From NCBI GenBank assembly GCA_021325115.1, contig JAJPHU010000125.1, positions 1 to 45,526 of the forward strand: a DNA stretch of 45,526 nucleotides. The letters run 5' to 3'. Below, piece by piece: positions 31,790 to 39,868 of this stretch (its first letter is position 1; every line of letters starts with the position of its first letter). Source of the stretch: Planctomycetota bacterium. GTDB lineage: Bacteria > Planctomycetota > Planctomycetia > Gemmatales > Gemmataceae. The position numbers were made by a program, and so were the translations under genes. The notes beneath the pieces are model-generated. The model saw nothing but the letters and a program-made list of their open reading frames with translations, ran no database searches and was not told the origin of the DNA.

Positions 31790-34700
31790 GTGCATATCAC
31801 GGCTTCATGTCCCTTCTGTCGGTCGGCTTACCAGGTGCAGGCGGCGCTGCGCGGCCAGTTGGTACGTTGTCCCAACGCCGCCTGCCGCAAGGTCTTTTCT
31901 GTGCCCTCTGAGGAGCCGCTGGAGGTGCCGGCCCCGCCCGCCTCGCCACGCCCCAATCCTCCGCCGCCAGGCAGCAGTCAACGCTCCGGATCGGTCGGCG
32001 AGATGGTGCCGATCTTGCCGGCCGAACAAGCCGCTCCCCCGCAAGGAGGCAATGCAGCCTCGAAGCCTATTTCCGAAATACCGCCGGTAGCACCGGAGAC
32101 AGGAGGCCAGGCCACCGAAAGCGATTGGTGGCAGACAGCCCCCGCGTCGGCTGTTCCCACCAAGGAATTGCCTACCGATGCGGTATGGTGGCGTGAGGCC
32201 CCGCCTGTGCGCAAGCCACAGGCGCCGCTTAAGACGGGCGCGACGCCTGCTCCGGCCCCTTCTCCGCCGCCGACGCAGCGGCTTCGCCGTCCTACACGCT
32301 CTACGGCAGAAACTCAGCCAATGCCCGCCCATCCGCCAGCGGAAACCCAGCCGCTGCCTGCTCTGCCTCCAGAGACGCCAGCTCAACCGCGCGAACTGCC
32401 GCCCGGCACGTGGGAACCGCCGCCGGTACGCCGCGCTGCCCCAAACTCAGAGCGAGCCGTTCCTTCCCAGGCAGAGCTTGAAAACGAGAGGCACACCGAG
32501 CTTGGCAACGAGGCGCCGGCTCGGCCTGGGGACGACGATCGAGAACTGGACGACGAAATCCCGCCGCGCCGGAGTAAGCGCCGTGTCTGGCTTGTCATGC
32601 TGGCGATGTTTTTGGTGCCCGTCCTCATACTTGTGCCCACCGGCTTGTGGGTCTGGCAGAAAATCCATTTCAGCGAAGAGACGCTGGCCGAGAAGGCTCA
32701 CGCCGACTACGCTCAAGGTTCCTTCAGCAGTGCCAAAAGCAAGTACGAAGATCTTGCCCACAGGTTTCCCGGCAGTGAGCACGCCACGGAATATCGCTTC
32801 CTGGCCGATTGGTGCGGCGTGTGTGCTGCCGTTTCCGATCCGGACGCCGACCTGTCTGCCGCAGTAGATCAATTCCTTCGCTTGGTTAAGGAACACAAAA
32901 AAGATCCCTTAATGCGCCAATTGGCTCACGATGCCGGGCAGCGCTTGCTCCATCTGGCCCAGATGCTTGCTGCACGCAACACCAACCCGACCGATGATTC
33001 CCCCTTGTCGGTTGCTGATCGTATCGAACAGCTCCAGCAGACGGTGAGGGCCCTTCGCGCCGATGCGTTGTCTCCAAACGAATCGGCACAGATCGGCGCC
33101 GATCTCGGCAAAGTCCGCCGGGCCGTCGAGTTGGCCTCCACCCGCCGCAAGGTGTTTGCCCAGCTGCACAAGCAAGACAACGAAACACCAATGGATGCCA
33201 TCAAGCGCGTTCGCTCTTTGTTGGCGCGGATGGAGCGCGAATTGCCGGGCATCAGCCAGAGCGACGAAGCGAAGGCGGCGTTGGCCCAGCTGGAAGAAAC
33301 GCACCTGGCCAGCGTCGTTTATCAGCCAGCGGCGAATGTGCCTCCTCCGCGGAGCCAGCCTGCTGGGGACGATGCCGATGTGTTATTGTTTGCTCCGCTC
33401 TTGCCAACGGCCGCGCCCGGCAAAGCGCCGCCGAATGATCCGATTGTGCTGGCTCTGGTTCGCGGCATTCTCTACGCCCTGAAACAATCCAACGGTGAGC
33501 CGAAATGGGCCACGCACGTCGGCATAGACACCACCGTGCTGCCACAGCGGGTTCCGGCCTCGGCGTTCTGCCCGGAATTGCTTCTGGTGCTGTCGGCGGA
33601 CACACAAACGCTGGCGGCGCTGAACGTCGAAGGCGATCAGGTGTGGGAATATCCGGTTGGTCAGCCGGTGCTGGGCCGACCTCTGATCATCGACCAGCGT
33701 GCCTATCTGGCTGACTACAGCGGTTGGGTCCACGAAATCGAGCTGTCGGGCGGGCAATTGCTCGGTCGCTGGCACCTGGGTCAACCGCTGACCTGCGGCG
33801 GCGCCCGTGAAGGCGAGACCAGTCGTATCTATTTTCCCGCTGATGATTCCTGCATCTACGTGTTGGACGTGAAAGCGCGCCGCTGTGTGACCATCCTTTA
33901 CGACGGCCATCCCAGCGGCTCGCTGCGCAGCGAGCCGGTTATCATCCCCCCCGCCGAAGGTGAAACCGCGCCGGGCTATCTCATTCTCAATCAGGCCAGC
34001 GGGCTGGACACCATGCAGCTGCGTGTCTTTGAGCTGCCGTTGCAGGATCGCCATGCTTCCCCGCTGGAACTCAAGCCGCCGGCCACCTTCGCGGGCTGGA
34101 CCTGGTTCGAGCCGAAACAGGACAGCGAGAAGCTGGCCGTCCTCAGCGATGCCGGCCGGCTCGGTCTGTTCGGCATCCGTCAACCGGGCAATCGCGATCC
34201 CGCCTTGTTTCCGCTGCTCCAGCCCGGGGGTCTGGATCTCTCGTCCTTCCTTCGCTCGCCCGTAGCGGCGTCCGCCCGCCGCGCTAGCAAGGGACAGGAA
34301 TTAGCTCAGGAGCGCGGCCGTTCTCAGGTGGTCTACATGCAGGGTGACGATCTGTGGGTGCTGGCTCACGGCCAGTTACAGCAGTTGCAGCTGTATATGG
34401 ACCCGAGAGAGGGGCCGCAAGTGAGGCCCCGCTGGCAAACTCCGCTGGCCCTGGGGTCGCCGCTACACGAAGCCCAGTACATCCCGGAACCGAACGGCCA
34501 TTCTACCTTTGTCCTGGTGACGCAAGCTCTCCAGCAGCCGATGTGCCTGGCCACGGCGGTGAACGAACAGGGGGCCATCGTCTGGCAGCGGCAGCTGGGT
34601 CTGGTTTGTCAGGGGGAGCCGCTGGCCTTGACGCCGCCTGGAGGCGGTCCGCCGTTGCTCTTGGTGCTGGACCAGGGCGGCGGCTTGTTTGTCCTGGACC

Positions 34701-35770
34701 CTTTGCAGCCGAATCGACCGCGCGCTCTCCCGGATGCCCCCGCATTGGTCGGCGACCTGCTGGCGCCGCCGCAGCTGCTGCCGGCAGCGGACGGCCGCTC
34801 CGCCTACGAGATCGCCATTACCGACGCGGGCCAAGAGCTGATCGTTCGCTCCATCCAAGGGGGGGACGACCAGCGCGGCTTGCGCGTCCAGGAACGCAAA
34901 GTGAAGTGGGCGCAAGCGGGTAACAACATGTCGCTGCCGGCCGGCCCGCCAGCTGTGACCGACTCTCATCTGCTGATCCCAATGAGCAATGGCCGGGTTA
35001 AAGGACTGGCCTTGGCGGAATTAGCAACCCAGGAGCAGCCGCCGCTGGAGACCGGCCCTGGCTGGCGGCGCGACACGCGAACTCCTGTCGTCGCGCCCTG
35101 CACGGTGCTGGCCCTGGGTGGCTCGCGCTTCCTGACCACTGACGGTAACCGCAGCCTGTCTGTGGTCGAGTGGCTGCCGGGCAAGGACAAAGTTTGGGAG
35201 CGTCTGCCCAAGGATGGCGAAGGCGATCCGTTCACGACGTTGGAATATCTTATAGCCGCGCCGCCCGTGTTACTGCCCGCCAGGAATAGCCAGCCGCGCA
35301 TCGCCGTTGCCGATTCGTCCGGCGTGCTGCGTCTGTTCACCGTGGCGGCAAACGGCGCCCTGCAACCGGGGCCTACCTGGGACCTCCGAGGCAATCTCAC
35401 CGCTGGACCTTTCGTTCAGGTGACGCCCGAAGGCGATTGGCGTATCGGCTGTGTGCTGGATCGCCGCCGTCTGCTCTGGATCGATCCCGCCAAGCCGGAG
35501 CCGCTGTGGACCTATACCAGCGACGGCCCAGCCATCCTCGGCCCGCCTCAGCGCATCGAGGACATGCTGGTATTGGCCTTGCAGTCCGGGCGCTACGTAG
35601 GGATCGATCCGAACACTGGTCAACCGAAGGGGCCGGGCTACACCTTACGCACCAGCGCCGCACCGGCGGCCACGCCGATGCCCTTCGGTCCCGGCCACAT
35701 GTTCGCGCCCTTAAGCGATGGCACCGCCTTGCTGTTGTCTGTGGAGCTGCTGCGCCAAAAGAAGCCGTAA
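31790..35770 (+). CDS. Giant MJ0042 zinc-ribbon / transmembrane / PQQ-like propeller protein
   Basis: This 1326-aa protein begins with a GTG (MHITASCPFC). Residues 7-40 are an MJ0042-type zinc ribbon (CPFCRSAYQ, VRCPNAACRKVF). Residues 45-255 are a Pro-rich disordered region with repeated TQPMPAHPPAETQPLPALPP-like units. A single transmembrane helix lies near 265-287 (VWLVMLAMFLVPVLILVPTG). A helical TPR-like part follows (LAEKAHADYAQGSFSSAKSK). From about 520 to the end come beta-propeller or PQQ-like blades (YALKQSNGEPKWATHVGIDT, WEYPVGQPVLGRPLIIDQRA, YVGIDPNTGQPKGPGY). The topology puts the zinc ribbon in the cytoplasm and the propeller outside. Such proteins are frequent in planctomycetes and their function is unknown. 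It ends 12 bases before the thiolase. Confidence 0.82.
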   Translation: MHITASCPFCRSAYQVQAALRGQLVRCPNAACRKVFSVPSEEPLEVPAPPASPRPNPPPPGSSQRSGSVGEMVPILPAEQAAPPQGGNAASKPISEIPPVAPETGGQATESDWWQTAPASAVPTKELPTDAVWWREAPPVRKPQAPLKTGATPAPAPSPPPTQRLRRPTRSTAETQPMPAHPPAETQPLPALPPETPAQPRELPPGTWEPPPVRRAAPNSERAVPSQAELENERHTELGNEAPARPGDDDRELDDEIPPRRSKRRVWLVMLAMFLVPVLILVPTGLWVWQKIHFSEETLAEKAHADYAQGSFSSAKSKYEDLAHRFPGSEHATEYRFLADWCGVCAAVSDPDADLSAAVDQFLRLVKEHKKDPLMRQLAHDAGQRLLHLAQMLAARNTNPTDDSPLSVADRIEQLQQTVRALRADALSPNESAQIGADLGKVRRAVELASTRRKVFAQLHKQDNETPMDAIKRVRSLLARMERELPGISQSDEAKAALAQLEETHLASVVYQPAANVPPPRSQPAGDDADVLLFAPLLPTAAPGKAPPNDPIVLALVRGILYALKQSNGEPKWATHVGIDTTVLPQRVPASAFCPELLLVLSADTQTLAALNVEGDQVWEYPVGQPVLGRPLIIDQRAYLADYSGWVHEIELSGGQLLGRWHLGQPLTCGGAREGETSRIYFPADDSCIYVLDVKARRCVTILYDGHPSGSLRSEPVIIPPAEGETAPGYLILNQASGLDTMQLRVFELPLQDRHASPLELKPPATFAGWTWFEPKQDSEKLAVLSDAGRLGLFGIRQPGNRDPALFPLLQPGGLDLSSFLRSPVAASARRASKGQELAQERGRSQVVYMQGDDLWVLAHGQLQQLQLYMDPREGPQVRPRWQTPLALGSPLHEAQYIPEPNGHSTFVLVTQALQQPMCLATAVNEQGAIVWQRQLGLVCQGEPLALTPPGGGPPLLLVLDQGGGLFVLDPLQPNRPRALPDAPALVGDLLAPPQLLPAADGRSAYEIAITDAGQELIVRSIQGGDDQRGLRVQERKVKWAQAGNNMSLPAGPPAVTDSHLLIPMSNGRVKGLALAELATQEQPPLETGPGWRRDTRTPVVAPCTVLALGGSRFLTTDGNRSLSVVEWLPGKDKVWERLPKDGEGDPFTTLEYLIAAPPVLLPARNSQPRIAVADSSGVLRLFTVAANGALQPGPTWDLRGNLTAGPFVQVTPEGDWRIGCVLDRRRLLWIDPAKPEPLWTYTSDGPAILGPPQRIEDMLVLALQSGRYVGIDPNTGQPKGPGYTLRTSAAPAATPMPFGPGHMFAPLSDGTALLLSVELLRQKKP

Positions 35771-35782
35771 AGGAGGTTTCCT

Positions 35783-36943
35783 ATGCGTCACGCCGTTGTC
35801 ATCGATGCTGTCCGCACCCCCATCGGACGTGCTCATTCCGAAAAAGGCATTTACCGCGATGTCCGTGCCGATGACTTGTCGGCAGACCTGATGCGTGCTC
35901 TGCTGGAGCGTGTCGGCTTGCCGGCGGCGGCGGTCGAGGACATTCAATGGGGCTGTGTCAAACAGCAGGGCGAGCAGGGCTACGACGTGGCCCGCATGGC
36001 AGCGCTGATCGCCGGATTGCCGATCGAGGTCGGCGGCGTCACTGTCAATCGCAATTGTGGCTCCAGCTTGCAGGCCATCAACAGTGCCGCCGCCAGCATC
36101 GCCGCCCATGCCGAGGACGTGCAGATCGCCGGCGGCGTCGAACACATGCATCACATTCCGATGGAGGCCGGCTTCGACGCCAGCCCGCGTTTGTGGTATC
36201 GCCATAGTCCCGCCACCATGAACATGGGCCTGACCGCCGAGAACCTGGCCCTGCGCTATAAGATCAGCCGCCGTGAACAGGATGAATGGGCACTGCGCAG
36301 CCATCAACGCGCCGCCGAGGCTACCGACAACGGCGCCTTTGCCAAGGAGATCATTCCAACCTGGGGCCGCGATGAACAAGGCCGCCGCAAGATCATGACC
36401 GAAGATCAGTGCATCCGCCGCGATACCAGCCTGGAAGCGCTGGCGGCGCTCAAGCCGGCCTTCATGCCCGAAGGCGGCACGGTGACAGCCGGCAATTCCA
36501 GCCCGCTTAACGTCGGCGCCGCCGCCCTGCTCATGATGTCCGAAGAGCGGGCGAAGGAACTGGGACTCAAGCCTAAGGTGCGGGTACGCGCTATGGCCGT
36601 TGCCGGCGTTGATCCGTCGGTGATGGGCATTGGCCCGGTGCCGGCGACGCACAAGGCTCTGCAACGAGCCGGATTGAAGCTGGAAGACATCGACCTCATC
36701 GAGATCAACGAGGCCTTCGCGGCCCAGATCTTGGCGGTGATGAAATTGCTCAAGGCCGATCCGGAGAAAGTCAACGTCCGCGGCGGCGCTATCGCCATCG
36801 GCCACCCACTCGGCGCCAGCGGAGCACGCATCTCGACGACGCTGATCCATGCCATGGAAGCACGAAAAGCGCACTTCGGCCTGGCGACTATGTGCATCGG
36901 CGCAGGCCAGGGCATTGCCACCATTTACGAAGCCGTCGAATGA
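35783..36943 (+). CDS. Acetyl-CoA acyltransferase (thiolase)
   Basis: This 386-aa enzyme starts at an ATG with AAGGAGG upstream. The nucleophilic Cys lies in TVNRNCGSSLQAINSA, the catalytic His in INEAFAAQILAV and GGAIAIGHPLGASGARI, and the second Cys in ATMCIGAGQGIATIYE. The order and length (about 390) match degradative or biosynthetic thiolases; DAVRTPIGRAHSEKGIYRDV at the start is typical of the FadA/AcAcT class. It either cleaves 3-ketoacyl-CoA in beta-oxidation or condenses acetyl-CoA. No other fatty-acid gene is adjacent, so direction is undecided. Its end overlaps the convergent queG end by 19 bases. Confidence 0.92.
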   Translation: MRHAVVIDAVRTPIGRAHSEKGIYRDVRADDLSADLMRALLERVGLPAAAVEDIQWGCVKQQGEQGYDVARMAALIAGLPIEVGGVTVNRNCGSSLQAINSAAASIAAHAEDVQIAGGVEHMHHIPMEAGFDASPRLWYRHSPATMNMGLTAENLALRYKISRREQDEWALRSHQRAAEATDNGAFAKEIIPTWGRDEQGRRKIMTEDQCIRRDTSLEALAALKPAFMPEGGTVTAGNSSPLNVGAAALLMMSEERAKELGLKPKVRVRAMAVAGVDPSVMGIGPVPATHKALQRAGLKLEDIDLIEINEAFAAQILAVMKLLKADPEKVNVRGGAIAIGHPLGASGARISTTLIHAMEARKAHFGLATMCIGAGQGIATIYEAVE

Positions 36944-37974
36944 CTTTGGCGGCCTTCGATCCGGTCGATGGCCCAGCGAGCAGCCTCCCGGACCACGGGT
37001 TCTGGATCTTCCACAGCGCGGCGCAGGGCCGGCAGGGCCGCAGCGTCGCCGCGATTGCCCAGCACCAGAGCTGCATTGCGGAGTAAACCTGTCCTCTTGG
37101 TCCGCAGAAGCGCCGTGCCGCGGAAACGCTGCCGAAACGTCTCCTCGGACATGCTCAGTACCTCGATCAAATCGAGTTGCATCAGCTCTGGGCGTCCTTG
37201 CAGGGCTGGCTCCGTTCCCGGCGGTGCTTTGCGGTTCCACGGACACACTTCCTGGCACACATCGCAACCGAACAGCCAATCGCCCAGGTTGCGCCGCAGA
37301 TCCTCCGGCACGTTGCCGCGATGCTCGATAGTCAAATAACTGATACAGCGCCGGGCATCGAGCACGCCGGGGGCGACGAACGCTTGCGTCGGACAAGCCT
37401 CCAGGCAGGCGGTGCAACTGCCGCAATGGCTGGCCGTATGCGGCGCATCGCAGGCCAGCTCCAGGTTCGTAAGCAGAGCGCCGAGAAAGAAATAACTGCC
37501 CAGGCGCTTGTTGATAAGCATGGTGTTCTTGCCGAACCAGCCCAACCCGGCGCGGCGGGCGAAATCGCGTTCCAGCAGCGGCGCCGTATCGACGACGCCG
37601 CGACCCCGACAATCGGGACGCTCCTGACGCAGCCAATCGAGCAAGCGACGCAGGCGCTCCCGTAAAACCTCGTGATAATCGCGGCCGCGGGCATAGCAGG
37701 AAATGCGCCCCTGCCCTGTCCGCTTTTCCTCGGTATCGGCAGGACGATAATTCATGCCGACCATGATGATGCTGCGGACTTCGGGCAGGATCGAGGTGGG
37801 ATGGCGGCGGGCCTCGCCATGGCGATCCAGATAATCCATCGTGCCAGCGAAACCACGAGCCAGCCAATCACGCAAGCGGTCAAAGCCGTCGGCTTCCGTG
37901 GCCGGTGCGATGCCGACCAATTCAAAGCCGAGGGCATGGGCTTGTTGCTTCAGACGCTCTTCGAGTAGGGCCAT
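36925..37974 (-). CDS. queG: Epoxyqueuosine reductase
   Basis: This 349-aa protein catalyses the last step of queuosine synthesis in tRNA, using cobalamin and two 4Fe-4S clusters. Motifs in order: ALGFELVGIAPA, RSIIMVGMNYRP, CYARGRDYHEVLRERL, DTAPLLERDFARRAGLGWFG, then ferredoxin-like CGSCTACLEACPT (about 190-202) and CDVCQEVCPWN (about 245). The C-terminal 60 residues are HEAT-like (LRNAALVLGNRGDAAALPAL), as in full-length QueG. The protein is cytoplasmic. It converges on the thiolase gene with a 19-base overlap at the 3' ends. No other queuosine gene is in view. Confidence 0.95.
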   Translation of the reverse strand: MALLEERLKQQAHALGFELVGIAPATEADGFDRLRDWLARGFAGTMDYLDRHGEARRHPTSILPEVRSIIMVGMNYRPADTEEKRTGQGRISCYARGRDYHEVLRERLRRLLDWLRQERPDCRGRGVVDTAPLLERDFARRAGLGWFGKNTMLINKRLGSYFFLGALLTNLELACDAPHTASHCGSCTACLEACPTQAFVAPGVLDARRCISYLTIEHRGNVPEDLRRNLGDWLFGCDVCQEVCPWNRKAPPGTEPALQGRPELMQLDLIEVLSMSEETFRQRFRGTALLRTKRTGLLRNAALVLGNRGDAAALPALRRAVEDPEPVVREAARWAIDRIEGRQSHSTAS

Positions 37975-38120
37975 GTTCTCATTTTAGCGGGCGGATTGCC
38001 GCAAACCCCTCTTGCTCATATCACTGAATAAACAAAGCTCGGCTTGCGTCGAAGACAAGGGAATGTTGCGCCGCGTGGGCCGGCGCCGAATGGCTGCTCT
38101 GCAAACATGAGGGATGACGA

Positions 38121-38504
38121 ATGCGTGCAACGAAGTCTTTTATGATGGCGGTGATGGCATTGGGCTTGGCCGCCAGTCTGGGCATGTTTTATGCCGCCGA
38201 TGAGGTCAAACCCAAGTACGACATTGAAGAGATCATGGCGAAAGCCCATAAAGGGAAACCCAGCCTTCTTCAACAAGTGGTCAAGGGCAAGGCCAGCGAG
38301 GAACAAAAGAAGCAACTGTTGGAGTATTATCAGGAGTTGGCCAAGAACAAGCCGCCCAAGGGCGATGCCAAGGATTGGAAAAGACGCACCAACGCCCTGA
38401 TAGTGGCTGCCCAAGATGCCCTCGCCGGCAAACCCAACGCTGCAAGAGCGCTCCAGAGTGCGGCCAAATGCGGCGACTGCCACAAGGCGCATAAGGAAGA
38501 TTGA
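38121..38504 (+). CDS. Small exported c-type cytochrome (C-terminal CxxCH)
   Basis: This 127-aa protein has a signal peptide (FMMAVMALGLAASLGMFYAA) and a helical body (IMAKAHKGKPSLLQQVVKGK, LLEYYQELAKNKPPKGDAKD, WKRRTNALIVAAQDAL). A single heme-c motif, CGDCHKAH, lies nine residues from the C-terminus. Four helices with a C-terminal CxxCH resemble cytochrome c'/c556. It probably carries electrons or binds small ligands in the periplasm. Maturation requires reduced Cys in the periplasm. The ribosome site (GAGGGATG) is weak. It is followed immediately by a tandem repeat array. A small family cannot be assigned with certainty. Confidence 0.78.
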   Translation: MRATKSFMMAVMALGLAASLGMFYAADEVKPKYDIEEIMAKAHKGKPSLLQQVVKGKASEEQKKQLLEYYQELAKNKPPKGDAKDWKRRTNALIVAAQDALAGKPNAARALQSAAKCGDCHKAHKED

Positions 38505-38510
38505 GTAGGT

Positions 38511-38747
38511 AGGCGAGCGGGGTTGCGTAATGGAACAGATAGGCGAGCGGGGTTGCGTAATGGAGCAGATAGGCGAGCGGGGTTGCGTAATGGAGCAGAT
38601 AGGCGAGCGGGGTTGCGTAATGGAACAGATAGGCGAGCGGGGTTGCGTAATGGAACAGATAGGCGAGCGGGGTTGCGTCAGCGCCCCGAGGCCCCCGCTC
38701 GGGGTGTTGACGCAACCCCGCTCAGGGCGCTGACGCAACCTCGCTCG
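38511..38747. repeat. 30-bp tandem repeat array ending in a palindrome (GCGAGCGGGGTTGCGT family)
   Basis: Five complete 30-base units beginning AGGCGAGCGGGGTTGCGTAA run from 38511 to 38660, differing only at one A/G position. A sixth partial unit turns into a palindrome (GCGAGCGGGGTTGCGTCAGC against GCTGACGCAACCTCGCTCG) with an internal CCCCGAGGCCCCCGCTCGGGG hairpin. There are no unique spacers, so it is not CRISPR. Because the unit is a multiple of three, long repetitive ORFs appear on both strands; I regard them as spurious. Confidence 0.9.
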
Positions 38748-38779
38748 TTTCAGAGTTCTTTTATCTTGAGGCACCAATC

Positions 38780-39262
38780 ATGTTCGATGGTCCCTCCGTA
38801 GTCGCGGCTCTGGAAGACTGCGGAGTGACGCATGTGGTATGGATTCCCGACAGCGATATCGGCCGCTGGGAGCCGGCTCTGCGCACGGCCACACGCTTGC
38901 AGCTTCTGCGTGTCTGCCGTGAAGGCGAAGCCATCGCTTTGGCAGCCGGCTTGCACTTGGGCGGCAAGCGTCCCCTTGTTCTCATCCAATGCACCGGCCT
39001 GTTCGAGGCCGGTGATTCGCTCCGCAACATTGTCCATGATCTGCACCTGCCCCTCTTTTTTGTCATCGGCGTCCGCAGCTATTATGCCTATCAGCGCGGC
39101 GCCTCGACCGATAGCTGTCCCGTCTTTACCGAACCGATCCTGCGTGCCTGGCAGTTGCCCTACGTCCTCTTGGATAACCGTCACAGCGCTGCTGATCTGG
39201 CCGCGGCGTATCGGCAGGCGCAGGCGAAGAATCAGGCATTCGCTGTCCTTCTCGCGGAATGA
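38780..39262 (+). CDS. ThDP-dependent 2-oxoacid decarboxylase, N-terminal (PYR) subunit, sulfo-/phosphonopyruvate type
   Basis: This 160-aa protein corresponds to the pyrimidine-binding domain of ThDP decarboxylases encoded as a separate subunit, as in ComD of sulfopyruvate decarboxylase. It contains the conserved activating Glu region (LLRVCREGEAIALAAGLHLG) and KRPLVLIQCTGLFEAGDSLR, followed by LPLFFVIGVRSYYAYQ. The start region CGVTHVVWIPDSDIGRW also matches that family. It overlaps the next gene, which supplies the diphosphate domain, by four bases (ATGA). Together they should decarboxylate a 2-oxo acid such as sulfopyruvate or phosphonopyruvate; the substrate is not settled by context. 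No convincing Shine-Dalgarno is seen (CTTGAGG lies 12 bases upstream). Confidence 0.8.
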   Translation: MFDGPSVVAALEDCGVTHVVWIPDSDIGRWEPALRTATRLQLLRVCREGEAIALAAGLHLGGKRPLVLIQCTGLFEAGDSLRNIVHDLHLPLFFVIGVRSYYAYQRGASTDSCPVFTEPILRAWQLPYVLLDNRHSAADLAAAYRQAQAKNQAFAVLLAE

Positions 39263-39837
39263 GTCTTGCCATGATGAGCTTACACGAAGCCCTGGAAATC
39301 CTGGCCCAGCATCGTGGACAGCGCATTGTCATTGCCACCATGAGTGCAGCTGGCATCTGGCCGAGCCTGTCGGATAAGCCGCTGGATTTCATCTATGTTC
39401 CCTCCGCAATGGGGCAAGGTCCATCACTGGCACATGGACTGGCCCTGGCTCAGCCCGAGCGCGGCGTCATTATCGTCAACGGCGACGGTTGCACACTCAT
39501 GAATTTAGGCTGCCTGGTGACGCTGGCGCAGCATCCGGCCAACGTGTATCTGTTAATTATCGACAACGGTTTGTACGAAGTGACGGGCGGCCAGCCGACT
39601 CCCGGCGCCGGCCGCACCGATTTCGCTGGACTCGCTCGCGCCGCCGGCATTGGCCGCGTCTACAGCTACGACAAGGTGGAGGCCTGGCGCGTCGGAGCGG
39701 CGGAGGCGCTGACGGGGCCAGGGCCAGTCGTAGTCTGGCTCAAAGTCCAAGGCCGCCTGGGCCAGCAGACCCCCAAGCCGCCACGACCCATGGCCGAACA
39801 GATCCAGCGCTTGCGGCAAGCCCTTGGCACCGAGTAA
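39259..39837 (+). CDS. ThDP-dependent 2-oxoacid decarboxylase, C-terminal (PP) subunit
   Basis: This 192-aa protein supplies the ThDP diphosphate-binding domain: VNGDGCTLMNLGCLVTLAQH, then NVYLLIIDNGLYEVTGGQ gives the GDG...N motif with the expected spacing. YVPSAMGQGPSLAHGLALAQ is the preceding family segment. It resembles ComE of sulfopyruvate decarboxylase and the C-terminal half of phosphonopyruvate decarboxylase. It starts four bases inside the preceding gene, indicating translational coupling and a heteromeric enzyme. An in-frame Met five codons later is an alternative start. The restriction endonuclease gene follows after 31 bases. Confidence 0.82.
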   Translation: MSLAMMSLHEALEILAQHRGQRIVIATMSAAGIWPSLSDKPLDFIYVPSAMGQGPSLAHGLALAQPERGVIIVNGDGCTLMNLGCLVTLAQHPANVYLLIIDNGLYEVTGGQPTPGAGRTDFAGLARAAGIGRVYSYDKVEAWRVGAAEALTGPGPVVVWLKVQGRLGQQTPKPPRPMAEQIQRLRQALGTE

Positions 39838-39868
39838 TTTACAAGAACTCGAACAGAAAAGGGCGAAT

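Noticed and set aside
35711-37867. 718-aa minus-strand ORF
   Set aside because: It runs antisense to the thiolase and in a wrong frame of queG; both of those have strong motifs, so this is a shadow of GC-rich coding DNA.
38511-38690. CRISPR array
   Set aside because: The 30-bp units are directly contiguous, with no unique spacers and no cas genes nearby.
38016-38801. Repetitive ORFs on both strands over the 30-bp array (TQPRSPICSI and RRAGLRNGTD repeats)
   Set aside because: They arise because the repeat unit is a multiple of three and stop-free in several frames; no ribosome sites and the minus ORF runs antisense through the cytochrome gene.
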